NCBI GenBank assembly: GCA_021234535.1
Contig: CM037841.1
Location: forward strand, 10,684,825 to 10,748,824
Origin: Stichopus chloronotus
Taxonomy: Eukaryota > Echinodermata > Holothuroidea > Aspidochirotida > Stichopodidae
Reading direction: 5' to 3'
Length of the DNA stretch: 64,000 nt
Shown: piece after piece, positions 10,501 to 25,500 of the stretch
Layout: each line of letters opens with the position of its first letter
Position numbering within the stretch: position 1 is the first letter of the stretch
Translations under genes and position numbers: made by a program
The notes under the pieces: generated by a model
What the model was told of the DNA's origin: nothing
The model's input: only the letters and a program-made list of their open reading frames with translations
The model's database searches: none

Positions 10501-13500
10501 CACTGAAATCATAGTATTAAAGTTTGGCTACATGTTTTGGGATGCCCAACAAGACCTGATATTCTACAACAATTGCAGCCAACTCCATGGATGTAATGTC
10601 ACCTAAGGCAATATGGTCACCAATTTAAAAGCACACAACTTTTATGTTTTCTTGGTCTCAAATTTTGCTGATTTTCATTTTTACAGGATCAAGTTTTAGG
10701 ATTCTCTCACTGATGACCTAAGGATTTAATGCAGTGGTGATTGTGCGTGTGTTCAAGTGTGTATAGTACACTACGTCGTTGTGTGTGTCTATGTAATGCT
10801 TGGAGACATGTTATCTTAAGAAGGGAAAGTTGCTGGAACTTCATTGTTATTGTGTATGTGTTCATGGTAATCAGATTCAGATCCCTATTGTTTTTGCTTT
10901 GATGAAGATTGTAACCTGTGTAATTGCATATGTATGTGTGTATGTATGTGTATGTTTGTGAGACCCTACCTTGTTAATACGGTATCTCAAGAAAGTAAAG
11001 CTTAGAGAGATCTCATACTTGATGTGTAGTTGAACATAATTGAGTAGAAGAATCTTATTTCTTTTGGTGTAGGTCAAAGGTCATTTGTTGTCAGCAGGTG
11101 TCAAATTAAGAAAACATTGTAAACAGAATATCTCAAGAAGCAAACCTTAAACAGTTCTTGCTTGAGGGAGGTCACTGGTCATTTGGGGAGAGGTCAATGG
11201 TGGAGGTCAATGATCATTTTGGGTCAATGGGTGTCAAATTGTGAAAACTTTTGAAACAGGATATATCAAGAAGGGAAACTTGGATGGATCTCATATTTTG
11301 TGTGTATGTGTACCACTTTGAGTAGAAAAATGCTTGTGTTTTTGGTGGAGTTCAAAGGTCATTTGGGGTCAACAGAGGTCAAATTGTGAAAATGTTGTAT
11401 TTGAACAGGATATCTCAAGAAAGGAAGCGTGGGCAGTTCTCATATTTAGTACGTACCTGTAGGTATACCACATTGAGTAGAAGAACCCTATTGTTTTTGT
11501 GGAGGTCAAAGGTCATTGGGGTCAATAGGGGTCAAGTTGTGAAAACCTTGTAAACATGTTGTCTCAAGAAGGGAAACTTGGACAGTTGTCATATTTGGTA
11601 TGTTGGTGTACCACATTGAGTGGAAGAATGTGGTTGTTTTTTTGTCGAGTTCATATGTCATTTGGGGTCAGCATTTTTCAATTTGTGAAAACCTTGTTAA
11701 CATGTTATCTCAAGAATGGAAGCTTGGACAGATCTCTTATTTGGTATGCAGGAGTACCACATTGAGTAGAAGAACCCTACATTTATGGAGGTCAAATGTC
11801 ATTTGGGATCAACAGAGTCAAACTGTGAAAAACTTGTAAACAGTATATCTCAAGGGAGGAATTTTGGCAGATCTCATATGCAATGTGCAGGTGCATCACA
11901 TTGAGTAGAAGAACCCTGTTGTTTTTGGTGAATGTCAAAGGCCATTTAGGGTCAAAGGGGATCAAATTGTGGCCACCTAGTATGCAAGATATCTCAAGGA
12001 AGGAAACTTAAGATCTCAGTGTAATGAGATGGTGTTGCATCACTTTAATTTTAATATGCAGTTGTGGATGTTGAAACTTGATACTTATCAGTCATCATAT
12101 ATCAGATTCATTAGAATCTGCACACTGAAATCATCCAAACCTCAATGCATTTGTGCATTATGGTTCATGGAGGTAAAATCACTTGAGATCACTTGGGGTT
12201 CAAGTCTGAAAACCTTTTAAAGAGGACCTTTCAAACTGAGATGAAAGTAACTGGAACTTCCACCTGGAAACATTGGTAACTCTTAATGAGTAGATAATCT
12301 GTTGTTGCTGTTTTTTTTTTGAGGTTAGTTGGTTTCTTTTTATTCGGTCCAAGGTCACATGGGTCAGCAGAGGTCTTAATGTACCTTGAAAGCTTTGTAA
12401 ACGTAGTACAGGTACAGTATTTCAATGATTTAGAAGAGACAGTTGCTCGAACTGTTAACTTATTGTACATGTTGTTCATTGAGTGTATGATTATGTACTG
12501 TTTTTGTCAAAGATCATTTGTGCACCACAGAGGTTAAAAGTCTGAAACCTTTTAGTAAGTCATCTCAAGAAGTCACTTTTGCTGGATTAGTAGATCACCT
12601 CTGTCATTGAGGTCAAAGCTCACTTGAAGATAACAGTGGTAACAACCTCAAAAATGTGAAAGCGCAATATCCAAAACTTGTTCAAACTCACAATGTTCAA
12701 ATTTCATTTGATTTTATTTTAATTTTCATCTGATATTGTGGTAACCTTTGGAAAGTAACTAGAATTCTCCTGTCTGTTTCTGGTGGATTAATTGCTTGTT
12801 ACAGTTCAAATGTGTCTCATCCTTATCAGATGTCGGTCCAGATCTTTGCAAGGCTATCGATTCAGCACTGCAGTGTGCTGGAAGTCATGAACAATCACCA
12901 CATGCATACTATGTATGCAAGTATGTTGGTTTGTCAGATGTACGGACATCTGTAAAGAGTGAAAACATGCTGGTAACTGTGGTCATTGCCGATTGGCAAA
13001 AAGGCTTTGTTTCTCATCTACATTCATACAACAGTGTAGTGTTGTCCAAGTGTTTGTCATGCTGAGTGATCAATGTGCAATCATAGTTTCATGGATCAAA
13101 GTACATGTAAAGGTTTCATTGAAGGTTTAACCTATAAACAATGATGGAGACATGTTTTCTGTGGTTTACATGAAGTCATATAACATTTAAAATCATCATG
13201 AGATTTAAAATGTATCAAAATTCTTCTGAGATAGTTATTCATCCAAAATATCTGGTTTGCTTTGATACCAAGTTTGTTCAACAGTTAGTTTACATAACTG
13301 CAAGATTTTAAGAAATACTGTTACAAACATGAAAATCAATTGTAATTTTTGGGAAAGTCCCCTGTAATATTTGTCAATTAATAGTGCATTTATAATGTTG
13401 CAGTTAATACAGTTAATTCTTAGGAACTTCAAATATGTTAAACATTTTACAACCCCAAATGCTTTAGGAATGGTAATATGTCCATGATAGTGTTTGATTT

Positions 13501-16500
13501 TTTGTGAAAACTCACAGATGGTGGAATCGATTTTGACAAAACATTGACAAATAACAAAACAAATATTAATGATCTGAATTTGATATTTTTTTTCAGTGGT
13601 CACTCACCTCTGCAACTGTGAATGCCTAGTACAAGCTGGCCATTTCAGGAAATTGTAACACTGTAATCACTTGTACTGTACAGTAGCATACATGTATGTG
13701 ATTTTATGGTTTTCTCCTGTTTTATGTTCATAAGTCCCCTGAATGGATCCAAGTGGATGGAAAATGGAAACGCAAATCCAACCAATTCCGTCGAAATATC
13801 TCTGGGGAGAAGTTTTCGGTACCTCTCTTAAGTATATTTTCTTTTGGGCAAGGCTTTCAGTAGAATAGTTAAACCGTCCATTCGCAATATCATGTTTCTT
13901 TTTTATCAATCATGTCAAGTTTACTTTTGTCCTAATTATCAATTAGTATAAGCAATGAGAAGTAGATTGTACAATGACAGCGCCAGGTACTGTACAGATA
14001 ATCAAGATGGTACCAACTAAAAGTAATGGAATAATTATAATGTGTGACTACTGAAGTGTGACAGACAGCTTACTTCACCCAGTGCAGTTTTTAAACTCTA
14101 AATATTGAACAAAATGCTTTGACATGAGCATTACATTCATGTGAAGAGTGCTACAGCAGATCCACAAAATTTGAGGAAACTTATTTCTGCTTTTGATTTA
14201 ATATTTCAGTAATTTGATGATCAGTCGATGTTATTGGCATCCCAAAATGCGTGTACACATGTGCTTGTTGTATTGTAACCATGAGCTTTCCAAGGGGCCC
14301 ATTGAGTTGATGTTGATATGATTCTGAGGTTTATGAAGGGTACAAACACATGACAATATTAACATAGTCAAGATTCACGTCCAATAGTTGTAAAACTCTG
14401 TCAAAATTATTTTGACCCTGATTTGTTCTGGCTGTGTGCATTCTACTAACTGGTCACAACTTTTCCAAAGCCAAACTGAATTGTTAATAACTCATTGATG
14501 TTCCTCTGTATGTGACAAACGGGTATCCTCTTAGTCTGACTATTTGTCATTAGTATGTGAAGGAAACATGACAGGTTTAGGGCAATTGAGTGAGTTTCAT
14601 GAAACAACTCAATGAGCCTCTTGAATCAATTCATTTGCTACATGTATGGATTCATGTGCTTGTGTTCATACATGCTAATGCCCATTTACTTTTCACATCT
14701 ACTGCGGGTCAAAGTCCGCTGTTGACTCAATGAAGAGATGAAGGTTGTTCAGAGGACTCAATTTTTAGCGAGAAAATTTGTGCCAGTCGGTCTGGTATTG
14801 ACATACCTGAAAATATAACTTGCAATAGGTTACAAGGTAGTTGTGAAGACATTATGGGACATTTTGCTTTGCACATCATCTATTTTACACACAGACATGA
14901 CAATGAACTATTCTTTGGCATAAATGCTTAATTTTGTCTCACATGTACAATGCACATTAGTGTAACTTTGGATTAGGGTACTACTTTCAGAACCAGGACC
15001 TGACGTCAGGTTTGCACCAGTTACCGAGATACCTTGCGCAAACATGACTATATAAGTTTCCACTGGTGTTTTTTTTTTAATTGTTTATAAGATTCTTGCA
15101 GACCTTACCATTTCTGATCAGACCCATCACTGCTTCACCCATAAAGGTCCTAAGTGATTTCAACAACAGCCGATAAAGAAAGACAATACATTGAAACAAT
15201 ATTTCTCTTTTATAAATATTTGTTTAGCTTTAAAATGGCCTGCTGAATGCTTCTGTAACTCATAAATATTTTGCTTTCATCAGCTTGTAAGTATTATCAC
15301 AATGCCATTACATTATTGCTATTTTGAATTTTTGCTCCAGAATAGCCAAATCAGATCGCATTTGCTCATCAGTACAATGGAAGAGTCACTGTTTAAAGGT
15401 ACCTTTGTCATTTTCAGTTAAAATAATCACAAAAGTGGCTTTTTAGAAGAGCTGATCATGTGGAACATTGTTAGTGTTAGGGTTAGTAGGAGCAGGCCTT
15501 GCCACAACCTATTTGCAATATAAGCTATCCTAGAGCCAAGTGGTAATTACCTGGACGTTAGTACTTTATTGAAATGTGCAACAGCAAAGGTATTAAATCC
15601 TTGTCTTTTAGCATCAAGCTATAATTAATATATTGTAACATTATTGTCCGGTGGGATAACTCCACGGAAACTCGGACATTTTGCTGAAGTCCTGACACCA
15701 TCCGGTGACGCCTTCCAGTTTACCAAGCAAAGTTTTCTTATTGTATTCCTGCTCCTGCTACAAAGGGAATAAATAGGTGATTTTGTACCTTCGAACTAGT
15801 ATAGAAACTCAGGTACTAATCCCCCTCCCCCATCCTTTTCTCATGATTGGACCAAAAATATTTAGAAAAAGGAAAGAAAACATCCATTTTCAATAGGCTT
15901 CTTCTCTTGGAACACAGTCTGAAACTTCCACAGGTCTACTATAGAATCCAGCTAAACTAAACTTTCAGTTCACATGATCTTACAAATCAGTAAAATTTGC
16001 TTATTTGTTTGAAAGGTAAGGAGACCAGATGTTTGAACCTAGCAGGCTCATTTTTAGCCCTTGCTAAGGACTATTAGGCCATTTAAGTCCATTACATTTA
16101 GTAACTCCCTTTACTTTACTACCTCTTCTCTCCTTTGCAATTTCTCTAATTTTCCATCCAACCGACATACAGCTTCCTGCATAAAGGTCACCCTTTGTGC
16201 TTTTCCTGATTTCAATGCTATCATTCCCGTATCTGTCAGCCGCTGGACTGTTATCCACGTTTGGAAGAAGGGAGTTCAGTATGTACAACTGAATATCCAC
16301 ACGTACATGCTTTAGGTAATGCATATTAAAATTTTACTATTATCATCCAGTCACAATGAACATACTGTGCACCCTCCCTTGACTGAATGATTTGTTCCAG
16401 AAAGGGGTGCAAGTTACACACACTTTGAGTGCTTTTGGAATATTTACAAATTATATGGACATATTCACACGTTTGCCAGTATAATGTACATATTTTTTTG

Positions 16501-19500
16501 TTGTTCTATGTCTAGTAGACAGTTTTAACGATTTTAAATTATGCCCAATGGATATCCTAACATTTCATCCACCCCACTTTGGTCAGTTCCACTTCAAACT
16601 GAAAGGCTCATTGTCATTGGTTGTCATTTTTTGCTGCTAATTCTGTAGCAAAATCCAATGTTGTACTTTGAAAGAGTTTGAATATTACTGCTTTTTCCAG
16701 GGTCGGGAAAACCAAGGTGCGTGAATGAGAATGTAAGAGACACCTTGTGTATCCGCACACAGAGGTGATCCGGCCCAACAGGGTCTAGGTCATTTGAAAA
16801 GGCAAAGTGATATGACACATTAACAGTACAGTTGAATTGTAAGATGTGAAAGGAACACAACAAAGTAGAGAGATGGGCTGAACAACAAATGAAGAGAAGC
16901 AAAAAAGGTGAAAGAAATGATGTCAAGTAATACCAGAGAGGAAATTTAAAATCAAATTATGAAAAGTTTTGAGGAAATTTTTTTCCCAGCACATGATAAT
17001 CTTTTCTGCTGTATTACTTCATCAATTTTGCCTCATACATTCTTTGCTGTCTATACTGTAGGTCAATAAGTTAAAAACTGAGTACTTTTTTTTTTTTTTG
17101 TATTCCACATGGCTCTTGCTAGCACAGATCGAGGTCGCCACAGATGAACTCAAGAAAATAATTCACTTTAAATCGGCGTTTGTAATTCAATGGTTTTGCA
17201 GACAGTAAAAGGAAGGATATGAAGGGCCTTGACATGTCCTTAACTTCCCCAAATGTGGTGTTAGTTGGAATCAATATATGCTAGTCAATGTAGAATATTA
17301 GCTTTTATCAAATAGTATAGTTTTTAGACATTTTCCTTTCATGTCAAATGAAGATACTTCTAATATTGCATAGAGCAACTGCAGCTTTCAAATAAAATGT
17401 AATGTCTAATTGTTAACATTACGTGTCCAGATAACATTATGAGGAATGACGCCATTAACGTTGGCTGAAATGTAAAATTCTGTGCTGATGCAACAAAAGA
17501 GTAAATGAAAATACTGTCTTTAGTACTGATGTGGTGGTATGACTGTGTTATCTTTATTGCTGCTTCCTTTTTGTGTTATTTTGAAAGATGCGATTAGACC
17601 AATCTGTACTGTAGTTGACAACTAAGTATTTCTCCTCAACAAGTTACTTCAGCAACATTGGCAACGTTTTTTTTTCAATACATTACAATTTATTTATGTC
17701 GACAAGAACTTAAGTAGTTAGTACTGTTGCAATCATATACTCAAAAAGATGTACTGTGCTATCACTACAATTACTCTCCAGGATCTAGTTAAAAATCTCT
17801 TCTTACTTCTGGTATTACCCCAAGTTGTGTTGGTTTTCTAATGGTACAAATGGTTTAGTTATTTGTACTGTTTCTGCAGTATGTAGTAAATTAGTAAGCT
17901 GAGTCAATTGCAACCTCATCTTTGCAGAACCTCATTCATTATCAGTCAATTGTCACCAATAGTGGGGCCTCATAGGTAGTTTGAAAGAAGGGTACTGTAG
18001 CTTTGGGCACATGTCTGGCACATACTGTGCATTATGTTACGTGCATATATGAGTGAACTATATAGTTGTAATGTGCACTGTTAGTGCATGTTATATTGTT
18101 GTGCAAATAACAGGTGATGTTATGAAAAGTGTTGCACCTGATATATCAGCGTAGTTTCACATTCAAACAGTATCTACTTGTACACTGATCGTTTGCTCTG
18201 GTTTGATTCACAGCAGAGGATCAGGCATGAGAGCACAAGCATTGATCTCAAGGAAGGATCTGATCTGGAAATGATCACATGTTTGAGACCGGAATTCATG
18301 CGTGAGAAATCTCAGTTCAGCTGCAGATGTATTCCCTTTGCATTTAAGCTACTGTACAGTTGCCTGAGATATGGACACACAGTGCTTTCTTTCAGGGTTG
18401 GAAGTTTATTCACTGCTCTGAGGCTGACGGAGTATTAGGCCAGTGCCGGGCATTGAAGAACTTGAATCAGCTAGAGTTGTCCTTTGTGAATATGCCCGTT
18501 GAAAATCCCCCATCATGCAAAGCATCCTTGCATTTCCTCACTCAGCAGTGCAATTTCATGGAATGCCGATCGTACAAATATTATCGACAGCACATGCACA
18601 CCCTGTTTTAGGAATGAAACGCTACACAATCGACAGCAGTAGACACAAGCAGAAACAATAGGCACAAACTACATGATTACACACAAACAAAACTTTTGGT
18701 TCAAATCACATTATTATACACAAATGAACCATTAGACACACAAATGATTAATAATAAATAATAATAATAATGAAACATTTATAAAGCGCTAAATACAACT
18801 CACGAAGAGCAACGATCTAAAGCGCTTAACAAATTATAAATCAGGAAAAGCCTGATTAAAAAGGTAAGTTTTCAGTCGCGACTTAAATAGAGTGACAGTC
18901 ACAGAATTTCTGATAGACAGGGGGAGAGCATTCCAATGGTGTGAAGCTATTTTACTGAAAGACCGGTCACCATAGGATTTGGTTCTGGTGAGCGGGACAA
19001 CAAGGAGATTTTGATCAGAGCTACGAAGACACCTGGATGCATGGTAGGGACAAAGCAAATCTCTAATGTAAGACGGAGTACCGGTGGTAAGAGCGCGGAA
19101 CACAATGAGGAGCACTTTGAACACAACTCTCTGCTCAACAGGCAGCCAGTGGAGTTGATGCAGCAAAGTGCGTATGCTGGAACGCTTGGACTTGCCAGTT
19201 ATTACTCTAGCAGCGGAATTTTGAATGCACTGGAGTTTCAATATTTCAGTCTGTGGCAGGCCACAGAGCAGTGAGTTACAATAATCAATGTTAGCAGAAA
19301 TAAATGCATGTACCAGTTGCTCTATTGACTTGGAACTAAGGTAGGGACGGATTTTACCAATGTTACGCAGATGGTAGTGAGCAGATTTACACTTAAGCTT
19401 AATGAACTCCTCCAATGATAGACACAAAGGAAAACATTAGACACAACCAAATCATTACACAAAAACAAAAACATTGGCACAAACCCAATCATCAGCAGAA

Positions 19501-22500
19501 ACAAAACATTAGACACGAATAAACCATTAGATACAACCAAATCATTAGACACAGACCAAGTTATTATACAAAAATAAATTCATTAGACTCAAAGTAATCA
19601 GGGATAGTCGAATTAAGCAAACAAAAGTGTTATACAAACGGACACAGGCCTTAAATGCATGGCAAAGAGGGTACACAAGCAGATGAGATACTTGCTTGCG
19701 AAAAAAAATATAAATGTCTTACAGCACCTGTTTGATTATGTAATAAAGTGATGAGATATATACTACTACGTTTTTTTTTCATCTTGGAATGTCTAGTGCA
19801 AGGTCAATAATACTGCCCAAGGTTTTATTCATCCTTGATATCGCGGGACGTAACTTCTTGAAGCAGGAATCAGCCTATTAGCTGTACTGAGCAACCCAAA
19901 GTCGATGAGACCTGAATTGAACAACATGTTGGAACCCAAATTGAAGTCCCCAAATTTAAATAACCCCCTCAGCCCCACTGTAAACATCTTTGCTGGACAA
20001 GAAATTTTGGACCCCTAAAATATTTTTCAAAATGGTTTCAACAGGACTAATTGATCCATGGACCTAGTAATTGCAAGATGGACCTGTAACTGCCAAGTCA
20101 ACCCTCCACCCCACTGCATCCAGTGCTCAGTTTGAACATTGGAAATATTCATCATGGACACATACCTTTGTTTCTGCATTCCATTGTGGTGACTGAAAAG
20201 GATTCATTACTTAATAGTAGCGTCCTTCATTGGAACATCTTACAAGGAAGAGGAACATTAGATTCTTGAATATGAATTGTGGCTCAGTAAACCGTGCATG
20301 TAAAATCTAAGGAGCAATAATGCAGTCATAGGATGTAGCAAGGATTGTACGAATAACAACGATATGTTACATCTTATAAAGCTCCTGTAAAACTTTTGTG
20401 TAACAAAAAAAAAGGGGGGGGGGGGGAAAGAGACAATCAAACAGTCGTGCATAGTCAGTTAATAGCTTTCTGATAGTTTATGTCAAGATGTGAGCACCAT
20501 TTAGTAAATAGAGTTTTGTGAATATTATTTTAATGTATATGGTGTACATATACTAAAATTCTCTGCAAAATGCTGTGTGGGCAATCTGTACTATAGGTGT
20601 TCATAACGTGTATTGTATCCTTTATTGTTCGGTGTCTTGTATAATTCTTTTTAATTCTTTCTTTCGTCTTTAGGTATGCCATATTGTTTGCTGTCATAAC
20701 ATCAGCATCAATCACTCAAGTTATTATAATTCTAGGAGAGCACACGTAGATGATTCCTGGTGTGATTATCAATAGATTAGTTTCAGACAGGATATATCTC
20801 CCATACACAACCTGGCTATCATCATCGCCATTTAAATTTGTCTTTCCTAAAGTTTATCATCTCAATTTACACTCGCTCGATGATAAAGTGTTCTATTTGG
20901 TAGCTTATTAATCAAACAGGATCAAAGATAGTAGATAGAGAAAGAGAGCCAGCTATAACCATGTGCACAGTATCTTTGTTTGTGCGTCTGTTGATTTAGT
21001 GATGGGACCTTGTACAGTAAAACCATTGTAAAGTATGGGACAGAGACATATATGACAATACTGTGTGATGATTTCTTACTACCTTCCAATATTTTAAGAC
21101 ACACCCATAGTCTTAGAGGATCACTGTAAAGAACATCGTCCTGTAATATCATCTGATCCACACCTTATACAGTACAACTGTGGTACTGTATATGGTACGG
21201 TTGATTGTGACCTCACTCAACAGTGTAGTACAGTATAGTGTGTGACCGTTGTGTGTGAACTGAAACTGTTAGTGATTAAGACCTTAGCAAGTCCAGATTA
21301 AAGGAACATACTGTATTGCCCAATGATAGCTGGGGAAGTTTCCTTCTGCTGTAACTGACTCAGCTTTGCAGTCATAAAATAACCTCAGCCGCTGCCCATT
21401 CAGTTCCTGCATCCAGTTTGTAAACGCAGTGGTTCATGCTTTATGCCATTGAGTGGAAATACTTTAGTTTGAATGTTTGAATTTCATTGAGTGGTATTCT
21501 AATGTACACCTGGGGTAATTCTTGAGAGGACATGTTCTTTTAGTAATGTACTCTCTGGATAATTCTTGAGAGGACAGTGCCCTGAACTAGTGTCCCAACT
21601 TTGGGGGCCAATCTTAAAGAAAACACATTTTCACTGAATTCAGTTTTTACAAGTAACTTTGGCACCCAGATTAATAACCACAGGGTATAATTATTATTGT
21701 GTTGAGTTCATGCAGTTCATGCAGTACCTTGTTTCAACAGGTACTGTACTGGTATGTACTATTCATCATACTCCACTACATGTATATGCAACCAGTTACA
21801 ATACCAGGTTGGGGTTATTGACGCGCAGCAAAGCCTTTGCTTCAGGTTTACACAATTCAGATTCTATTGTGTGAAAGGTCAGTGTAACCTGTACCACTTA
21901 TTTCAAGTGGCATTAACTACCACAAACTAGGTCCTGTCGGTAAAGTTGCATTATTTTGTTGTACGTCATGGCTTACAGTGTGTCACCGTGGCTTCTAAGA
22001 GTGGCTGCCCCTACCCCTCCCAACTGTCTCCTCAAATTATTACTGTTGTTATCTTTAATGTCCAAGTCCAAACATCAGTTATCAGCCCTGGAGTATACAG
22101 TGATTGTTGACCCCATTACTAAGATCACAATCAAAATACCAAAATACCATCAATGACCAAATACCAGGCTAATCATGCATACGGGAATGTGTTGTTGGCT
22201 TGCGGTGGCTCCATGACAATGGAACAATTCACCTTTTAATTTTTGTTCTTCAAAGTCAATTGACCCTTTTTATGGAAACTTTGAAATATATCCCTTTGGA
22301 ATTGAACATTAGCACTTTACTTTGCCTTTTCTCTTCTTGCTTTGCTCATTTGTGAAGTGCTCTGAGCACCTTGGTGGATTTGGTGAATGATAAATCTTGT
22401 TTTATTATCATCATCAAAGGATACCATGGAAATGTTCCACCTTACCATAAAATTAATGCAGTTAAAATTGACTAAATGGATAAGAGTTGCAAATTTCCCA

Positions 22501-25500
22501 AAGTTTTTTTTGCATTCTAAAACTTGTCCTCTACACAGTATGGTGTGAAGTGCAGAGGTAATTTTTGTGATTCCTACATTAGAATGATGGAAAATTCTCT
22601 TGCTTCATGTTTGAAACTTCTATAGTATTTTTCAACAGATGCACCAAGAACTGTTATGACAGAGATAAAGTGAAACTGGTGGTTGCTTGAATAGATCATA
22701 AATTTGAGTGCATATGTTAACTACTGTATTCTCCCTTTTACCCGATCTCCTTTTCACAAAAATTCCATGATGATTTCATCAAAATTACTATAGACGATCT
22801 GATGCTCAACCATGAATGTCCTTTCAGAACCAACGGAGTCTTTGTTTAGTGATTGTATTTTTTATCTCCTACCAAATAAGGTATTTGTTAAAATAAAACA
22901 TACGTTGGTGGCGCCCACTTAGTAAGTATGGTTTTCTTGACACCTGTTGTTCAATTCTTTTTATGTGCATTACAGTCTTGTCGTGAGATCTGGCAGAATT
23001 TGTTGGCAGTCTTTTAAGAACCAACTAATGGAAATTTTACAGTCTTAGCATTATGTCATAATCAGGAGAAATTCTTGAATCAGCCAACTTATTTGTTCTA
23101 ACATTTAACATGTTACAACTAGTATTAAAATAGTCACATGTTACTTGACGGGTGCACAAGTACAGTACAGGCCTACTTTCTACTAGATTGGATAAAGCAA
23201 CAGAAATGAAATACATGTAAACTTCTGTAGAATCAAGTAGAGAGATTTGAGAATGAAGGGAACACATTTTTAACTCGCTCGGACAATCTTGGAATAAAGG
23301 GTAGAATACGTGGTGGCATCACTTTAAACTGGCTGGATGTTAACTTGTTCAAGATTGACCTAGGAAACATCTGTCAGACATTTCATTGCAAATACATTAC
23401 TTGATATCTACTTCTGGCTTTTGCAATAATCCATTTTTGCCACTGCTTTTTACTCCATTTCTTGACATTAACAGTGTGATTCATGTGGGTGTTGTTTTGT
23501 GTCATAGTAGTCTGTATTTGCTCCAAATGATATGATGACTCCATAAACTGCTCAAACCATAAGCAACAGAAATTCATCAGGATTTTGTCCTTTCCAGAAT
23601 TTCTCAAAAACTGAACTGTTCTTCTATACTATTGTGCAGCTTAATAATTCTGACTAAATTTTTGAATGCAGGTAAAGTAAGCGTAATTATTCTTTTGCCA
23701 TTAATCACCATTTGCAATATTATTGTGAGAAATAAGAAAGCAAAAGTCACATCCATTTCAGGCTTCTTTCTTGTTATGTGTACAGATTGATATGGTTGGT
23801 TTCAAGCCTCTGTTCCTGATTATGTTGAATTTGTAGGTCGATAATGTCCTTGATGCATTTCATCTTAATATGGATGCTCTGAAGGAAATCCAAGCTAAGA
23901 TGTTGAACAACATGAAGAAGGGCCTCGGAGCAGCGTCGAATCACTCTGCTGTGGTGAAAATGTTTCCAACATACGTCAGGTCATTACCAGATGGAACAGG
24001 TGAATTTTACTGTAATGAGAGCAAAGTATTCACTATATATTACTAAAGGCAATAGAGGGGTTAATGTTGAGAGTTGTGAGAACTTGGGGAAGAGGATGTA
24101 AGAGAAGACAATTTGTGGATTTGGGGTAAATTTATAATCTGTTTTGGCATGAAGTAATTGGCTCCAGCAGGATGTTTTTTGCTGAATAGCAGAATAAGTT
24201 TTTAAATATTAGGAGGGAACTTGCCATATGGATACCTTGGTGGAACATGATGTCTGTGTGTTTCCATTCATTTGTGCAACTTGTGGACAGAGTCTGTAGT
24301 GATGTCACTGATGGTGAAACTTTTTTCATCAAAGGTCGAGAAATGCCAGTTCTTTGAAAGTTAACTGAGGAGAGAGTTAACTGGTAAAGGTAAAACTTTC
24401 ATGTGAACAGCATATTGTGCTGTCAAGTAGAAATTGATATTTGTGTGAGGGGTAAGGGGAAGGGGTGGAAAGGGGAGTAGTGAGGAGTAAAATCTCATCC
24501 TGATCATGATCACTGGTAGAATTGATGCCAAACTGTTTGTTAGCACACTGCACCACAGATGATTACTAAGCAGTTTTACTCTCTAGACATTCTCTGAACT
24601 AAAATTACCAAAACATATCACACATATAAAATTACACGTACAAAATTACCAAAACAAACCAAACAAAATTACCAAAACATAATATAAACACCTTTGGAAG
24701 TGTGTTCATGTGTGTGTATATACATCGATCAGACGTAGAGGTGTTGAATATTTGGCTCTACACTGTAGCTGCATGATGTTGGACATGGAATAAGTTGCAG
24801 CTGTTTATACTATGAAAATCCCGATATATCGGATGGTACTGTATGACTATAGCTAAATCTTACCACAATCTGTCCCTTATTCCTTCACTTCTGGTCTGCC
24901 GGTCTGAAATGCTAAAGAAAAAAAAAAATCAGTGATGTACTTTCAGTATAACAAGTACCATATCTGTGGATATACAGTACTGTATGGTGAATATCACCAT
25001 ATCTTTTATATTTGGCAGGGGATGCTCGTACTTGCTATGGAACCACCTTTATCTCTTGGGAATACAGCCTGGGGACCCCCTTCCTGGGATTTGCTAGTTA
25101 TGACCATTCATTGCACAAAAATATGGTCCTTTTTCTTAATCTCATTCATGGTTGCTCATCCTCCCCTCCCTCACTCCCTGTTCTCCCTTGTTACATACCT
25201 ATCCTTGTCTCATCATATCAGTGCCTGATGCATTTTCTTTGACTTTTCATCCACAGAAAATGGAGATTTCTTTGCCCTTGATCTCGGTGGAAGTAATTTC
25301 AGAGTTCTCCTGGTGCGTCTGAAGGATGGAGAGGTGGAGATGAAATCCGAAGTCTACAAAATAGCAAAAGAAATTATGACAGGAACAGGAGATAATGTGA
25401 GTCACTGACATCTAATTAAGACTTTGATGACAGTTGTAATATCACAGTTATCAACTATGGACAACAAGTTTTATCTTGTGTATTGTTCTATTTGTTACCT

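Larger units (their letters stand above)
10805..12660 (+). repeat. Tandem array, unit about 140-155 bp, rich in AGGTCA half-sites
   Basis: About 10-12 diverged units lie head to tail in hexokinase intron 1. Each has an ATCTCAAGAAGGGAAACTTG-like block, then GATCTCATAT, ACCACATTGAGTAGAAGAA, then a GGAGGTCAAAGGTCATTTGG-like block, a further GGTCAACAGAGGTCAAA, and TGTGAAAACCTTGTAAAC. GAGTAGAAG-type anchors fall near 11042, 11320, 11475, 11618, 11764 and 11903, giving spacings of 139-155 (one double). Units decay toward the right end. Open frames across it (11556-11839) are repeat shadows. Confidence 0.9.

Noticed and set aside
11556..11839. Two overlapping plus-strand frames in hexokinase intron 1
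   Set aside because: They repeat the same phrases ([20 protein letters not shown]) because they read through the 145-bp tandem units in different frames.
16061..16324. Opposed 84- and 86-codon frames
   Set aside because: They overlap almost fully on opposite strands, lack domain-like sequence, and have no splice or promoter context.
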